Shown here: in pieces, positions 25,882 through 34,873 of the stretch
How positions within the stretch are numbered: the stretch's first letter is position 1
Layout of the letters: every line of letters starts with the position of its first letter
Assembly (NCBI RefSeq): GCF_016862075.1
Contig: NZ_BOMG01000044.1
Coordinates: 186,001-250,000, forward strand
DNA: 64,000 nucleotides
Reading direction: 5' to 3'
DNA from: Actinoplanes couchii
GTDB lineage: Bacteria > Actinomycetota > Actinomycetes > Mycobacteriales > Micromonosporaceae
Notes under the pieces: model-generated
Told to the model about the DNA's origin: nothing
Database searches by the model: none
What the model saw: the letters and a program-made list of their open reading frames with translations, nothing else
Made by a program: the position numbers and the translations under genes

Positions 25882-26334
25882 TCAGAGTGCCTGGTGGCCG
25901 CCGGTCGAACCGTGCCCGCCGGTGCCCCGCGCGGTGTCGTCGAGGGCGTCCACCGGGTGGAACGCCGCCCGCTCCACCCGCTGGATCACGAGCTGGGCGA
26001 TCCGGTCGCCCCGGGAGATCTTGACGGTGTTCTCCCGATCGTGATTGATCAGATTCACCAGGATCTCACCGCGGTAACCGGCGTCGACCGTACCGGGCGC
26101 GTTGAGGACCGTCACCCCCAGCCGAGCGGCGAGACCGGAGCGGGGGTGAACCAGGCCGACGAAGCCCTCCGGAAGGGCGATCGCCACCCCGGTCCGGACC
26201 TTCGCCCGGGCGCCCGGAGCGAGCTCGGCCTCCTCGGCCGCGACCAGGTCGGCCCCGGCGTCACCGGGGTGCGAGTAGGCCGGCAGGGGCAGGTCCGGGT
26301 CGAGCCGGAGAACCTGGACGTTCACATCGGTCAC
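25882..26334 (-). CDS. dut: Deoxyuridine 5'-triphosphate nucleotidohydrolase (dUTPase)
   Basis: A 150-residue trimeric dUTPase that hydrolyses dUTP to dUMP, keeping uracil out of DNA and supplying thymidylate synthesis. All five motifs are present: HPGDAGADL (1), GLVHPRSGLA (2), GTVDAGYRGEILVNLIN (3), RGDRIAQLVI (4), and the Gly-rich C-terminal arm RGTGGHGSTGG (5). The GTG at 26334 has a GAGGAA site 7 nt upstream and gives the usual family length, so a longer in-frame start is rejected. It forms a likely operon with DUF3710. Confidence 0.95.
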   Translation of the reverse strand: MTDVNVQVLRLDPDLPLPAYSHPGDAGADLVAAEEAELAPGARAKVRTGVAIALPEGFVGLVHPRSGLAARLGVTVLNAPGTVDAGYRGEILVNLINHDRENTVKISRGDRIAQLVIQRVERAAFHPVDALDDTARGTGGHGSTGGHQAL

Positions 26335-26427
26335 GGGGGTGTTCCTCACTGGGGCGGGCACTGCGGGCGGCAACTACCCTGCCATCCTGCCGCGTCCGGC
26401 CACGGAGGCGCGCCGTACCCTTCGGGA

Positions 26428-26928
26428 GTGACGTCCGAGTCCCCGGCCCGCGTGGTGGCGGCCCATCAGGAACGGCTGAGTCTCCCGTGGTGGGCCTGGC
26501 CCGCCAGTCTCGGAGCGGGTGCCGTCCTGGCCACCGAGCTGATGCTGGCCACCCCGGAACTACCCATCTGGCTGCCGTACGCGGTGTTGCTCCCGCTGAG
26601 TCTGCTGATCCTGGCCCCGCTGGGCCGACTTCGGATCGAGGTCACCCCGGACGAGTTCCGGGTCGACGACGCCCGGCTCCCGGTCGAGTTCATCTCCGGT
26701 GTGGTGGCGCTGGACGCCGCGGGCAAGCGCGAGGTGCTCGGGGTCGGCGCCCACCCGCTCGCCTTCGTGGTGCAGAAATCCACCATCGGCACCGCCGTGC
26801 AGGTGCTCCTGGACGACCCGGCCGACCCGACGCCGTACTGGGTGGTCAGCACCCGCCGGCCGGTCGAGCTGGCGACCGCCCTGCTGGAGGTCAGCCGTCG
26901 AGCGCGGGCCGAGCGGACGTCGTCCTGA
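26428..26928 (+). CDS. DUF3093 family membrane protein
   Basis: A 166-residue protein with two adjacent transmembrane helices (about residues 22-58), followed by a cytoplasmic domain with RIEVTPDEFRVDDARLP and a PYWVVSTRRP motif. It belongs to DUF3093, an actinobacterial family habitually divergent from dut. No Shine-Dalgarno sequence precedes the GTG. TACCCT at 26416-26421 would place the transcription start on the start codon, so a leaderless mRNA is plausible. Its 3' end overlaps the convergent gene by 38 bp. Confidence 0.82.
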   Translation: MTSESPARVVAAHQERLSLPWWAWPASLGAGAVLATELMLATPELPIWLPYAVLLPLSLLILAPLGRLRIEVTPDEFRVDDARLPVEFISGVVALDAAGKREVLGVGAHPLAFVVQKSTIGTAVQVLLDDPADPTPYWVVSTRRPVELATALLEVSRRARAERTSS

Positions 26929-27709
26929 TCGGCTTCTTCCGCAGGTCGGTGTGCACGTTGTCGCCGACCGTCCGGGTGGCCCGCCGGTTCAGGTAACTGG
27001 CCACCGCCGCGCCGGTCAGCATCGGGCCCAGCGTGGTCAGGTTCCGCCCGAACCGCTTCATCAGCTGTTTCTGCAGCTCCTTGCGGGCCGCCGTGCCCAG
27101 CACCTTGGCCACGCCCACCCCGGGCACCATCGGGTTCACCCCGCGCTGCCCGGACCACGCCTCGATCAGTTTGAGGGCACGCTCGGGTCCGGTGCCGGCG
27201 ACCGGGTACCCGTACAGCTCGTGCAGCTCGCCGATCAGCTTGATCTCGATCGCGACCACCGCGACCGTCTCGGTGGCCAGCAGCACCGGCGCCGAGAGCA
27301 GGGTGGGCGCGGCGACCCACTCCACCGCGGCGATGCCGCCACCGGCCGCACCCACCCCGGCGGTGGCCCGGGCGGCGTTGCGGATCAGGCGTTCGGCCAG
27401 CTCGGAGTCGCCCAGGCCGGGGAAGTGCCGGCGCAGCGTCTCCCGGTCCCGGACCGGGATGTGCGGCGCCACCTCGGCGACCTGATCGGCCATCCAGCGC
27501 ACGGCGGAACGCGGCTTGAACAACCGGCCGACGCCGCTGCCGCGGACGTGGCCGGCCAGCCGCCCCAGGAGCCGGCGTCGCCCGCCGGGCTCCAGGTCGT
27601 CCGCGGTGAGGGCCGCGACGGTGCGGCCCACCTCGTCAGGGGTGGCAACGGGCACGATCTCGGCCCCGGGCACGGTTTCAGGCTCGGTCGCGCGATCCGG
27701 CTGGCTCAT
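26891..27709 (-). CDS. Conserved hypothetical protein with central hydrophobic segment
   Basis: A 272-residue protein that I do not recognise confidently. After a variable N-terminus it shows a basic helix-rich region (LGRLAGHVRGSGVGRLFKPR) and a Gly/Ala-rich hydrophobic stretch around residues 120-165 (ATAGVGAAGGGIAAVEWV, LLSAPVLLATETVAVVAIEI). A conserved-looking ELYGYPVAGTGPER and a C-terminal GPMLTGAAVASYLNRRATR follow. The pattern suggests membrane association. The ATG at 27709 has GGAAGG 5 nt upstream. It precedes no clear partner, and its 3' end overlaps DUF3093 on the opposite strand. Confidence 0.65.
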   Translation of the reverse strand: MSQPDRATEPETVPGAEIVPVATPDEVGRTVAALTADDLEPGGRRRLLGRLAGHVRGSGVGRLFKPRSAVRWMADQVAEVAPHIPVRDRETLRRHFPGLGDSELAERLIRNAARATAGVGAAGGGIAAVEWVAAPTLLSAPVLLATETVAVVAIEIKLIGELHELYGYPVAGTGPERALKLIEAWSGQRGVNPMVPGVGVAKVLGTAARKELQKQLMKRFGRNLTTLGPMLTGAAVASYLNRRATRTVGDNVHTDLRKKPIRTTSARPALDG

Positions 27710-27831
27710 CGTCGTCCTTCCCGTGGTCGTCACCGGTCCAATGCCCGGTCACGACCCAGGGTCAAACCCCGTGTCAAACCTCGTACGCCCGACCACGGCG
27801 GCCGTGATCGGGTTGGTGGTGCCGCGCTGCG

Positions 27832-27857
27832 CGCGAGTGCGCTCAGGCGCACTCGCG
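27832..27857 (-). terminator. Hairpin overlapping the stop codon of the DUF4193 gene
   Basis: The perfect 11-bp arms CGCGAGTGCGC and GCGCACTCGCG enclose the loop TCAG. The stem contains the last codons and the TGA of the DUF4193 gene, so the terminator, if real, is partly coding. Confidence 0.6.
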
Positions 27858-28139
27858 GCAGATCAGCTCCCCGTTGCGTTCCGTCGCCAGCTGGCTGCGG
27901 TGGTGCACGAGGAAACAGCGGGAGCAGCGGAACTCGTCGGTCTGCATGGGCAGGACCTTGACGGTGAGCTCCTCGTCGGCGAGGTCGGCGCCGGGCAGCT
28001 CGAAGCTTTCCGCCACCTCGACCTCGTCGACGTCCACTGCGCCCGACTGTGAGTCGGCGCGACGGGCCTTGAGCTCTTCGAGGCTGTCCTCGCCGAGGTC
28101 GACCTCATCGCGACGCGGGGCGTCGTAGTCGGTGGCCAT
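27843..28139 (-). CDS. DUF4193 family zinc-ribbon-like protein
   Basis: A 98-residue acidic protein of the DUF4193 family, found throughout actinobacteria. The N-terminal half is strongly acidic (DEVDLGEDSLEELK, DVDEVEVAES). The C-terminal third has FRCSRCFLVHHRSQL and ICRECA, a Cys-X2-Cys plus Cys-X2-Cys set typical of a zinc ribbon. An AGGAGAG ribosome site precedes the ATG. RNA-polymerase or nucleic-acid association is conceivable for acidic zinc-ribbon proteins but is not shown by the sequence. Confidence 0.88.
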   Translation of the reverse strand: MATDYDAPRRDEVDLGEDSLEELKARRADSQSGAVDVDEVEVAESFELPGADLADEELTVKVLPMQTDEFRCSRCFLVHHRSQLATERNGELICRECA

Positions 28140-28485
28140 CGGTCTTCACTCTCCTGTATCGATGTGTCATTTGGCGTTGTCAACGCCGATGACAGGCTTT
28201 CGGTTCCCGGTTCCGCCGGCCGATTTCTGACACCGGTTCTTATACCGGAAACGGCCTTGGTGAGCGCGGAACCCTACCGCTGTCGCGGCAGGCTTGTACG
28301 CGCTCCGGCCGCACATTGTTCCCGATGTGACTGAGGCGACATCAAAGTAGGGGCACCAGCCTCTGGATCATTGTCAACGCGCCGGAAGCATTCCCTGTTT
28401 CCGCGCCCCTGGCGGACAGACGCTAACCTCTCGACAGGTCCGGGCACCTTACCCGGGTCCCCCGTCCGATCCTGGAGCCAGCCCC
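28140..28485. other. Divergent intergenic region between DUF4193 and LytR_C genes
   Basis: 346 bp without a gene. It contains the imperfect inverted repeat at 28165-28194 near the DUF4193 start and an AT-richer patch with TTCTTATACCGG (about 28237-28248) flanked by CCGGT/ACCGG. Both divergent promoters must lie here, but no convincing -35/-10 pair was identified. Confidence 0.5.
28165..28194. promoter_or_regulatory. Inverted repeat upstream of the DUF4193 gene
   Basis: TGTCAT/ATGACA (28165-28170, 28189-28194) and GGCGTTG/CAACGCC (28173-28179, 28181-28187) form a near-continuous dyad centred on 28180, 26 bp before the DUF4193 start codon. It could be an operator or a 5'-UTR hairpin. Confidence 0.5.
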
Positions 28486-29037
28486 ATGAGCTTTGCCCGC
28501 GTCCGAGCGCTCGTCGTCGTCGGCGTGCTGGCCGTGGCCGCGATCGTCTTCGTCGTCGTCACCCTCGTCCGGGACTCGCAGCGTGGCCTGTCCGCCGGTG
28601 GCGAATGTCCCGCCGGGGCCCCGCTCGCCGACATCCGGCTGCCGACCGACCCGGTGGACGTGACCGTCAAGGTCTACAACGGCACCAACCGGGCCGGCCT
28701 GGCCGAGCAGGTGACCACCGAGTTCCAGAACCGGCGGTTCACCGTGAAGAATCCCGGCAAGAGCAAGACCAAGTTCGATGGCGTCGCGGAGATCCGGTTC
28801 GGACCGGAGACCGCCGGCGACGCCCAGCTGCTGCGGGCCTACTTCCTGGCCCAATCGAAGATGGTCTACAACTCGAAGCGCACCGACGGCATCATCGACA
28901 TCGTCATCGGCAACCAGTTCCAGCAGCTCGCCACCACCACCGAGGTCAACCAGTCCCTCGGTGCGATGGGCGAGCCGACGCTGCCGCCGGGCGCCTGCCT
29001 CAAGCCCGTCGAGGCGCCCAGCAAGGAAGCCGAGTAG
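28486..29037 (+). CDS. LytR C-terminal-domain membrane protein
   Basis: A 183-residue protein with an N-terminal signal-anchor helix (residues 7-28, ALVVVGVLAVAAIVFVVVTL) and an extracytoplasmic LytR_C-type domain (VDVTVKVYNGTNRAGLAEQV through GIIDIVIGNQF). This domain accompanies LytR-CpsA-Psr cell-wall ligases in some proteins and stands alone in many actinobacterial envelope proteins. It has no catalytic LCP domain. Two cysteines (GGECPAG, PGACLKP) may pair. The ATG has a GGAG site at about 10 nt. Its stop is 2 bp from the convergent inositol phosphatase stop. Confidence 0.82.
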   Translation: MSFARVRALVVVGVLAVAAIVFVVVTLVRDSQRGLSAGGECPAGAPLADIRLPTDPVDVTVKVYNGTNRAGLAEQVTTEFQNRRFTVKNPGKSKTKFDGVAEIRFGPETAGDAQLLRAYFLAQSKMVYNSKRTDGIIDIVIGNQFQQLATTTEVNQSLGAMGEPTLPPGACLKPVEAPSKEAE

Positions 29038-29039
29038 TC

Positions 29040-29861
29040 CTACGGCCCGCCCGCGGCGTCCAGCTCCACCAGCGCCGCGTGCAGGGCCGGGAAGATCGCC
29101 GGGGGCGCCGCCACGAGCATCTGCTTGCCGGCCGGCGCCCCGGAGAGCCCGGCGACGACGAGTCCGGCCTCCGTCGCGATCAGGCCGCCGGCAGCGTGGT
29201 CCCACAGATTCAGTCCCTTCTCGAAATAGGCATCGAGCGACCCCTCGGCAGCCTGGCAGAGGTCCAGGGCCGCCGCGCCGAATCTGCGGATGTCACGCAC
29301 ACGGGTGATCAGCCGGGCCAGAACTTCGCCCTGATGGGCCCTTCTCCGCGAGTCGTACCCGAAGCCGGTGCCGACCAGGGTCTGGTCCAGGGTGGTCCGG
29401 GCCGAGCCGGTGAGCCGGCGCCCGGCGCGCCACGCACCGCCGCCCCTGGTGGCCGTCCACTCGTCACCGGTGGCCGCGTTGATCACCACCCCGGCCACCA
29501 CTTCGCCGTCCACCTCGGCGGCCAGCGAGACCGCGTACTGGGGCAGGCCGTACAGGTAGTTCACCGTGCCGTCGATCGGGTCGAGGATCCACCGCACCGC
29601 GCCCGGGGCCACCTCCGCCGAGTCGCCGTACTCCTCCCCCAGCACCGCGTCGCCCGGGCGCTCGGCCGCCAGGGCCGCCACCACCTGGCGCTCGACCGCC
29701 TTGTCGGCCGCGGTCACCACGTCGGTGTCGGTGCTCTTCGTCTCGACGTCGACGATCGCCTCGTCGCGCATCCGCCGGGCCGTCGCGGCCGCCTCCCGCG
29801 CCACGCGGAGGGCGATCGCCGCCAACTCGCCGGGTGTCGATACCACCGGAATCTCGCTCAC
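29040..29861 (-). CDS. Inositol monophosphatase family protein (SuhB-like)
   Basis: A 273-residue Mg2+/Li+-type phosphatase. The metal-binding motifs are EEYGDS near residue 75, WILDPIDGTVNYLYGLP near residue 92 and LWDHAAGGLIATEAG near residue 212, all in family order. Actinobacterial members hydrolyse inositol-1-phosphate for phosphatidylinositol synthesis, or histidinol phosphate; the sequence alone does not separate these. The start is GTG at 29861. It is divergent from the principal sigma-factor gene across 255 bp, which includes a strong -10-like TACAAT at 29965-29970 on the plus strand. Confidence 0.88.
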   Translation of the reverse strand: MSEIPVVSTPGELAAIALRVAREAAATARRMRDEAIVDVETKSTDTDVVTAADKAVERQVVAALAAERPGDAVLGEEYGDSAEVAPGAVRWILDPIDGTVNYLYGLPQYAVSLAAEVDGEVVAGVVINAATGDEWTATRGGGAWRAGRRLTGSARTTLDQTLVGTGFGYDSRRRAHQGEVLARLITRVRDIRRFGAAALDLCQAAEGSLDAYFEKGLNLWDHAAGGLIATEAGLVVAGLSGAPAGKQMLVAAPPAIFPALHAALVELDAAGGP

Positions 29862-29964
29862 GTATGGGTCCTTTCCGCCGATAGCATTCTCGCGTCCGGC
29901 ACTTCCGGCGAGGTCGCCGGGCCCCGGCGGCGTGCTGTGGGCGGAGGATCTCGGTAAGCGGCGC

Positions 29965-29970
29965 TACAAT
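29965..29970 (+). promoter_or_regulatory. Candidate -10 element for the principal sigma-factor gene
   Basis: TACAAT matches the actinobacterial -10 consensus (TAnnnT) in a gene-free region about 145 bp before the sigma-factor start. No matching -35 is evident, so it is a tentative call. Confidence 0.35.
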
Positions 29971-30116
29971 TCACCCCTGCACCCGCTTCACGGACACTCA
30001 ACACCGGGATGGTCCGTGACCCGGGAGTCCCCAAAAACCGACTCCGGCGACACTCGCGCCCGCGTGCTGCGCTGGATCTGGCCGTGCCCAACCTCATCGC
30101 CTCCGGAAGGTCATTC

Positions 30117-31655
<1,539 letters not shown>

Positions 31656-31683
31656 GCCGATCAGTCAACAGTCCGTGTCTGAA

Positions 31684-31717
31684 TGATCACCACCCGTACA
31701 TCAACGGGTGGTGATCA
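31684..31717 (+). terminator. Hairpin terminator after the principal sigma-factor gene
   Basis: A perfect 13-bp stem (TGATCACCACCCG with CGGGTGGTGATCA) encloses the loop TACATCAA, 28 bp after the sigma stop. No T-run follows. Confidence 0.7.
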
Positions 31718-31921
31718 GACCGTTGTGCAGAAGTGATCGTTGACGTGGCACCCTTGGATCACGGCACACTAGCTAGAACCAGCACGCCGGGCTTGAATTG
31801 CCGGTGTGACCTCGGTCCCCCCGGGGCACAGTGGGAAGGCTGCAACGGTGCAGGGTGTTGCACGATGTGTGAGCAGTAGCCGAGGAACATGTTCATCGGT
31901 GACGAACAGAGGAGGAAGGCG

Positions 31922-32164
31922 ATGACCCCGACCCTCACGCCGCCGGCCGGAAGTGTGGCCGGCCCCGCAGCCGATGAACGGTGCGACCGCTGCAATGCAG
32001 CCGGGAAGCTCCGTTTGACCCTGGCGGGTGGCAGTGAACTGGTTTTCTGTGGCCACCACGCCAACCGGTACGCCAAGGACCTGGTGAAGATCGCGGTGCA
32101 GTACAAGGCCGATCCGGAATTCACTTGGCGTGGCGCGGACATGATGTCGAACTCCAGCAACTAG
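31922..32164 (+). CDS. DUF7455-type small zinc-binding protein
   Basis: An 80-residue protein with RCDRCNAAGKLRL and a later FCGHHANRY, a Cys-X2-Cys plus Cys-X-His-His arrangement that suggests a single zinc site. Small proteins of this type commonly follow the principal sigma-factor gene in actinobacteria. The ATG at 31922 is preceded by GAGGAGGAAGG, a strong ribosome site, and is preferred to an earlier in-frame ATG at 31889. It has its own upstream region of about 200 bp after the sigma-gene terminator. The biochemical role is unknown. Confidence 0.75.
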   Translation: MTPTLTPPAGSVAGPAADERCDRCNAAGKLRLTLAGGSELVFCGHHANRYAKDLVKIAVQYKADPEFTWRGADMMSNSSN

Positions 32165-32198
32165 CAGCAGCGGTCCCCCAACTGAAGACGTGAACACA

Positions 32199-32233
32199 AG
32201 GAAGGGCGTTCCCGAGCCGGGAGCGCCCTTCCT
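32199..32233. terminator. Bidirectional terminator between convergent genes
   Basis: The arms AGGAAGGGCG and CGCCCTTCCT pair perfectly, with an inner CCC/GGG stem after a 2-nt mismatch. The hairpin lies midway between the DUF7455 stop and the XRE-regulator stop. Confidence 0.75.
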
Positions 32234-32251
32234 GCGTGCCCTGAGAGCCTC

Positions 32252-32485
32252 TCAGGCGCCCCAGAGTTCCTCGACCGTGCTGGTGAGCACCCGGGCCACT
32301 TTCAGGGCCAGGTAGACCGAGGGAGCGTAGTCGCCGCTCTCCATCGCGATCACCGTCTGCCGGCTCACCCCGATCTCGGCCGCCATGCTCTGCTGGGTGA
32401 ACCCGGCGGCCTTGCGGGCCTCTTTGATCCGGGCACCGGTGGCGCCGTCGGGCTCGGCGGCCCGGACCGGGCCGGGCGGGGCCAT
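32252..32485 (-). CDS. XRE-family transcriptional regulator
   Basis: A 77-residue Cro/C1-type helix-turn-helix protein. Residues 19-72 form the HTH domain, with GFTQQSMAAEIGVSRQTVIAM as helices 2-3 and VYLALKVARVL after it. The N-terminal 18 residues are Pro/Ala-rich. The ATG shares its A with the stop of the upstream membrane-protein gene (TGATG), so the two are coupled. Small regulators of this shape paired with a multi-pass membrane protein are recurrent in bacteria. The perfect palindrome at 32995-33030, just upstream of the pair, is its likely operator. Confidence 0.88.
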   Translation of the reverse strand: MAPPGPVRAAEPDGATGARIKEARKAAGFTQQSMAAEIGVSRQTVIAMESGDYAPSVYLALKVARVLTSTVEELWGA

Positions 32486-32982
32486 CAGTCCTCGTCCGCG
32501 ACGATCGCGGCCTCGGCCAGGCGCCGCTTGCGGGACGCCCGGGCCTGCATCACGACACCGAACGCCAGGCCGATGAGCGCGCCGACGGTCATCGAGATCC
32601 AGGAGTCGTCCTGCGGCCAGCCCAGCTGGAACGCCACGCCGATCATGAAGAGCACGTACGGCGCGCCGGAGAGCAGGCCGATCACCTTGCGCTTGGTGGT
32701 CCAGACCCGCGGGGTGACCTCGACCCGGCGGCGCGCCACGTAGATCTGCATGATCGACAGGGGTGCCAGCAGCACCGCCAGCGTAATGGCCAGCGGCAGG
32801 ACCGCGGAGCCGCCGAGCACCCAGACCAGCACGGTGATCGTCCACGGGACCAGGATCATCTGGGTCTGCCAGGTGACGGCGATCCCCTCATACCACCGGG
32901 TCCGCTCGCGCTCGTCCCCGTAGAGATCACCGTCGTGGTCGAGGTTCCAGTCGGCGAAACGATCCAGCAGTGTCGTCGTCAT
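32485..32982 (-). CDS. Multi-pass membrane protein paired with XRE regulator
   Basis: A 165-residue protein with about four transmembrane helices in two hairpins (residues 41-83, WTITVLVWVLGGSAVLPLAI and onward; residues 100-145, IGLLSGAPYVLFMIGVAF and ISMTVGALIGLAFGVVM). The N-terminus is acidic and soluble (DLYGDERERTRWYEG). It is not assigned to a characterised family. The ATG at 32982 lies 12 bp from the 36-bp palindrome with no Shine-Dalgarno sequence. TAACAT inside the palindrome could act as a -10 giving a nearly leaderless transcript. Confidence 0.7.
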   Translation of the reverse strand: MTTTLLDRFADWNLDHDGDLYGDERERTRWYEGIAVTWQTQMILVPWTITVLVWVLGGSAVLPLAITLAVLLAPLSIMQIYVARRRVEVTPRVWTTKRKVIGLLSGAPYVLFMIGVAFQLGWPQDDSWISMTVGALIGLAFGVVMQARASRKRRLAEAAIVADED

Positions 32983-32994
32983 GGATCCATGATG

Positions 32995-33030
32995 ATGTTA
33001 AGTCGACTTGACGTCAAGTCGACTTAACAT
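32995..33030 (-). promoter_or_regulatory. Perfect 36-bp palindromic operator
   Basis: The half-site ATGTTAAGTCGACTTGAC is followed by its exact reverse complement, with the centre between 33012 and 33013. Inside it the self-complementary 10-mer AAGTCGACTT occurs twice (33000-33009 and 33016-33025), 16 bp apart centre to centre. The element sits directly before the membrane-protein/XRE pair and overlaps a TAACAT -10-like hexamer on the minus strand, as expected for autorepression by the XRE protein. Confidence 0.75.
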
Positions 33031-33050
33031 CGCAGGTGCCGGAAGAGACG

Positions 33051-34781
33051 TCAGAACGACTGGATCGTCGCGATCCGCTCCTCCAGCTGCTCGATGCTGG
33101 CCTGGGCGGACGGCGGCCCGCCACAGATCCGGCGCAGCTCCGCGTGGATCTTGCCGTGCGGCAGGTTGGTCCGGTGGTGATGCGCCGCGACCAGGGTGTT
33201 CAGCTGACGGCGCAGACTGTTGCGGCGCTCCCCGGCACTCATCGGGACGACCTTCTCGACAACCACGGGCTCGGCCGTCCGCGCCTCCTCGGCCGCCTGG
33301 CGCTTGCGCTCCGCCATCTGCTCGGACTGCCGCTTGTTCAGCAGCGCCGTCACCTCGTCCGGCGTGAGCAGACCGGGCAGACCCAGGTAGTCCGCCTCCT
33401 CGGCGGTGCCGGTCCGGGTCGCCATGCCGAACGCGGTGCCGTCGTAGATGACGTGGTCCAGCTCGGCCACCGCGGACAGCGCCTCGAACTGCTTGTCCAG
33501 GTCACCGAGCGCGTCCTCGGCCTTCTGCGCCCGCTCCAGGGCGGTGTCGTCGAGGCCGTCCTTCTCCTTCGGCGCGCCCAACACATGGTTGCGCTGCGCC
33601 TCCATCTCGGAGGCCAGCCCGAGCAGGTGCGGGACGCTCGGCAGGAACACCGTGGCGGTCTCGCCCTCGCGCCGGGCCCGCACGAAGCGGCCGATCGCCT
33701 GCGCGAAGTAGAGCGGGGTGGAGGCGCTGGTGGCGTAGACCCCGACGGCCAGGCGCGGGATGTCGACACCCTCGGACACCATCCGGACCGCGACCATCCA
33801 GCGCTTGTCCGACTCGGCGAACTCGGCGATCCGGCCGGACGAGCCGTCGTCGTCGGAGAGCACGATGGTGGCCGGCTCGCCGGTGATGTCGTGCAGCAGT
33901 TTCGCGTACGCCCGGGCCGCGGTCTGATCACTCGCGATGACCAGGCCACCGGCATCGGGCATGCCGTGCGCCCGGATCTTGGCGAGCCGGGCGTCGGCGG
34001 CCCGCATCACCTGCGGCATCCACTCGCCCCGGTAGTCCAGGGCGGTCCGCCAGGCCTGCGCGACCAGGTCCTTGGTCATCGGGTCGCCGAGGCGGGCGGC
34101 CAGTTCGTCACCGGCGTTGGTACGCCAGCGGGTCTCGCCGGAGTACGCCATGAACAGCACCGGGCGGACGACCCGGTCCTTCAGCGCGTCGGCGTACCCG
34201 TACACCGAATCGGCCTTTGATCGCTGAATCCCGTCCCCACCGCGCTCGTAGGTCACGAACGGGATCGGGTTCTCGTCGGACCGGAACGGGGTGCCGGTCA
34301 GCAGCAGCCGCCGCTCGGCCGGCAGGAACGCGTCCTTGACCCCGTCACCCCAGGTCCGGGCATCGCCGGCGTGGTGGATCTCGTCCAGGATCACGAACGT
34401 CCGGCGGGCCAGCGTGCGCCGCTTGTGCACGGCCGGCGCCATGCCCACCTGGGCGTAGGTGAGCACCGCCCCGTGGAAGTCCCGCGACGAGTGCACGTCG
34501 GAGTTGCGGAACCTCGGGTCGAGCTGGATGCCGACCCGGGCGGCGGCCTGCGCCCACTGGGTCTTCAGGTGCTCGGTCGGGCAGACCACGGTGACCGCGT
34601 CACAGGTGCCGTCGACGAGCATCTCGGCCGCGATCCGCAGCGCGAAGGTGGTCTTGCCGGCGCCGGGGGTCGCCACGGCCATGAAGTCCTCGGAACGACG
34701 ACGGAGGTAGGTCACCATCGCCTTGCGCTGCCAGTCCCGCAGCGGCGGAAAGATCTCCAGGTTCGGCACAGGCGGACTCAA
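33051..34781 (-). CDS. DEAD/DEAH-box SF2 helicase
   Basis: A 576-residue helicase. Motif I is ATPGAGKTT near residue 40, motif II is DEIH near residue 135, and motif III/TGTPF is LTGTPFRSD near residue 165. The second RecA-like lobe includes the motif V-VI region MVSEGVDIPRLAVGVYAT and QAIGRFVRARR. A roughly 150-residue C-terminal extension rich in Glu, Lys and Arg shows a coiled-coil pattern. It belongs to the group of actinobacterial helicases related to RadD/XPB-like proteins; the substrate is unknown. The start is uncertain (TTG at 34781 or GTG at 34769), as neither has a good ribosome site. Confidence 0.85.
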   Translation of the reverse strand: MSPPVPNLEIFPPLRDWQRKAMVTYLRRRSEDFMAVATPGAGKTTFALRIAAEMLVDGTCDAVTVVCPTEHLKTQWAQAAARVGIQLDPRFRNSDVHSSRDFHGAVLTYAQVGMAPAVHKRRTLARRTFVILDEIHHAGDARTWGDGVKDAFLPAERRLLLTGTPFRSDENPIPFVTYERGGDGIQRSKADSVYGYADALKDRVVRPVLFMAYSGETRWRTNAGDELAARLGDPMTKDLVAQAWRTALDYRGEWMPQVMRAADARLAKIRAHGMPDAGGLVIASDQTAARAYAKLLHDITGEPATIVLSDDDGSSGRIAEFAESDKRWMVAVRMVSEGVDIPRLAVGVYATSASTPLYFAQAIGRFVRARREGETATVFLPSVPHLLGLASEMEAQRNHVLGAPKEKDGLDDTALERAQKAEDALGDLDKQFEALSAVAELDHVIYDGTAFGMATRTGTAEEADYLGLPGLLTPDEVTALLNKRQSEQMAERKRQAAEEARTAEPVVVEKVVPMSAGERRNSLRRQLNTLVAAHHHRTNLPHGKIHAELRRICGGPPSAQASIEQLEERIATIQSF

Positions 34782-34809
34782 GCTGCCAGGATCCCTTCTC
34801 CACGGAAAA

Positions 34810-34836
34810 GCCTCCGCGGTGAAGGGGCGCGGAGGC
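34810..34836 (-). terminator. Intrinsic terminator after the TRIC-type channel gene
   Basis: GCCTCCGCG/CGCGGAGGC arms close a 9-nt loop. Read on the minus strand the hairpin is followed by TTTTCC. It lies 38 bp after the channel-gene stop and just upstream of the helicase gene. Confidence 0.75.
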
Positions 34837-34873
34837 GGGATCCAGCATAGCCGTGGAAGGCCCTTGCACGGGG

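Noticed and set aside
31733..31775. Promoter with TTGACG (31740-31745) before the DUF7455 gene
   Set aside because: No -10 hexamer sits at acceptable spacing, so it was not called.
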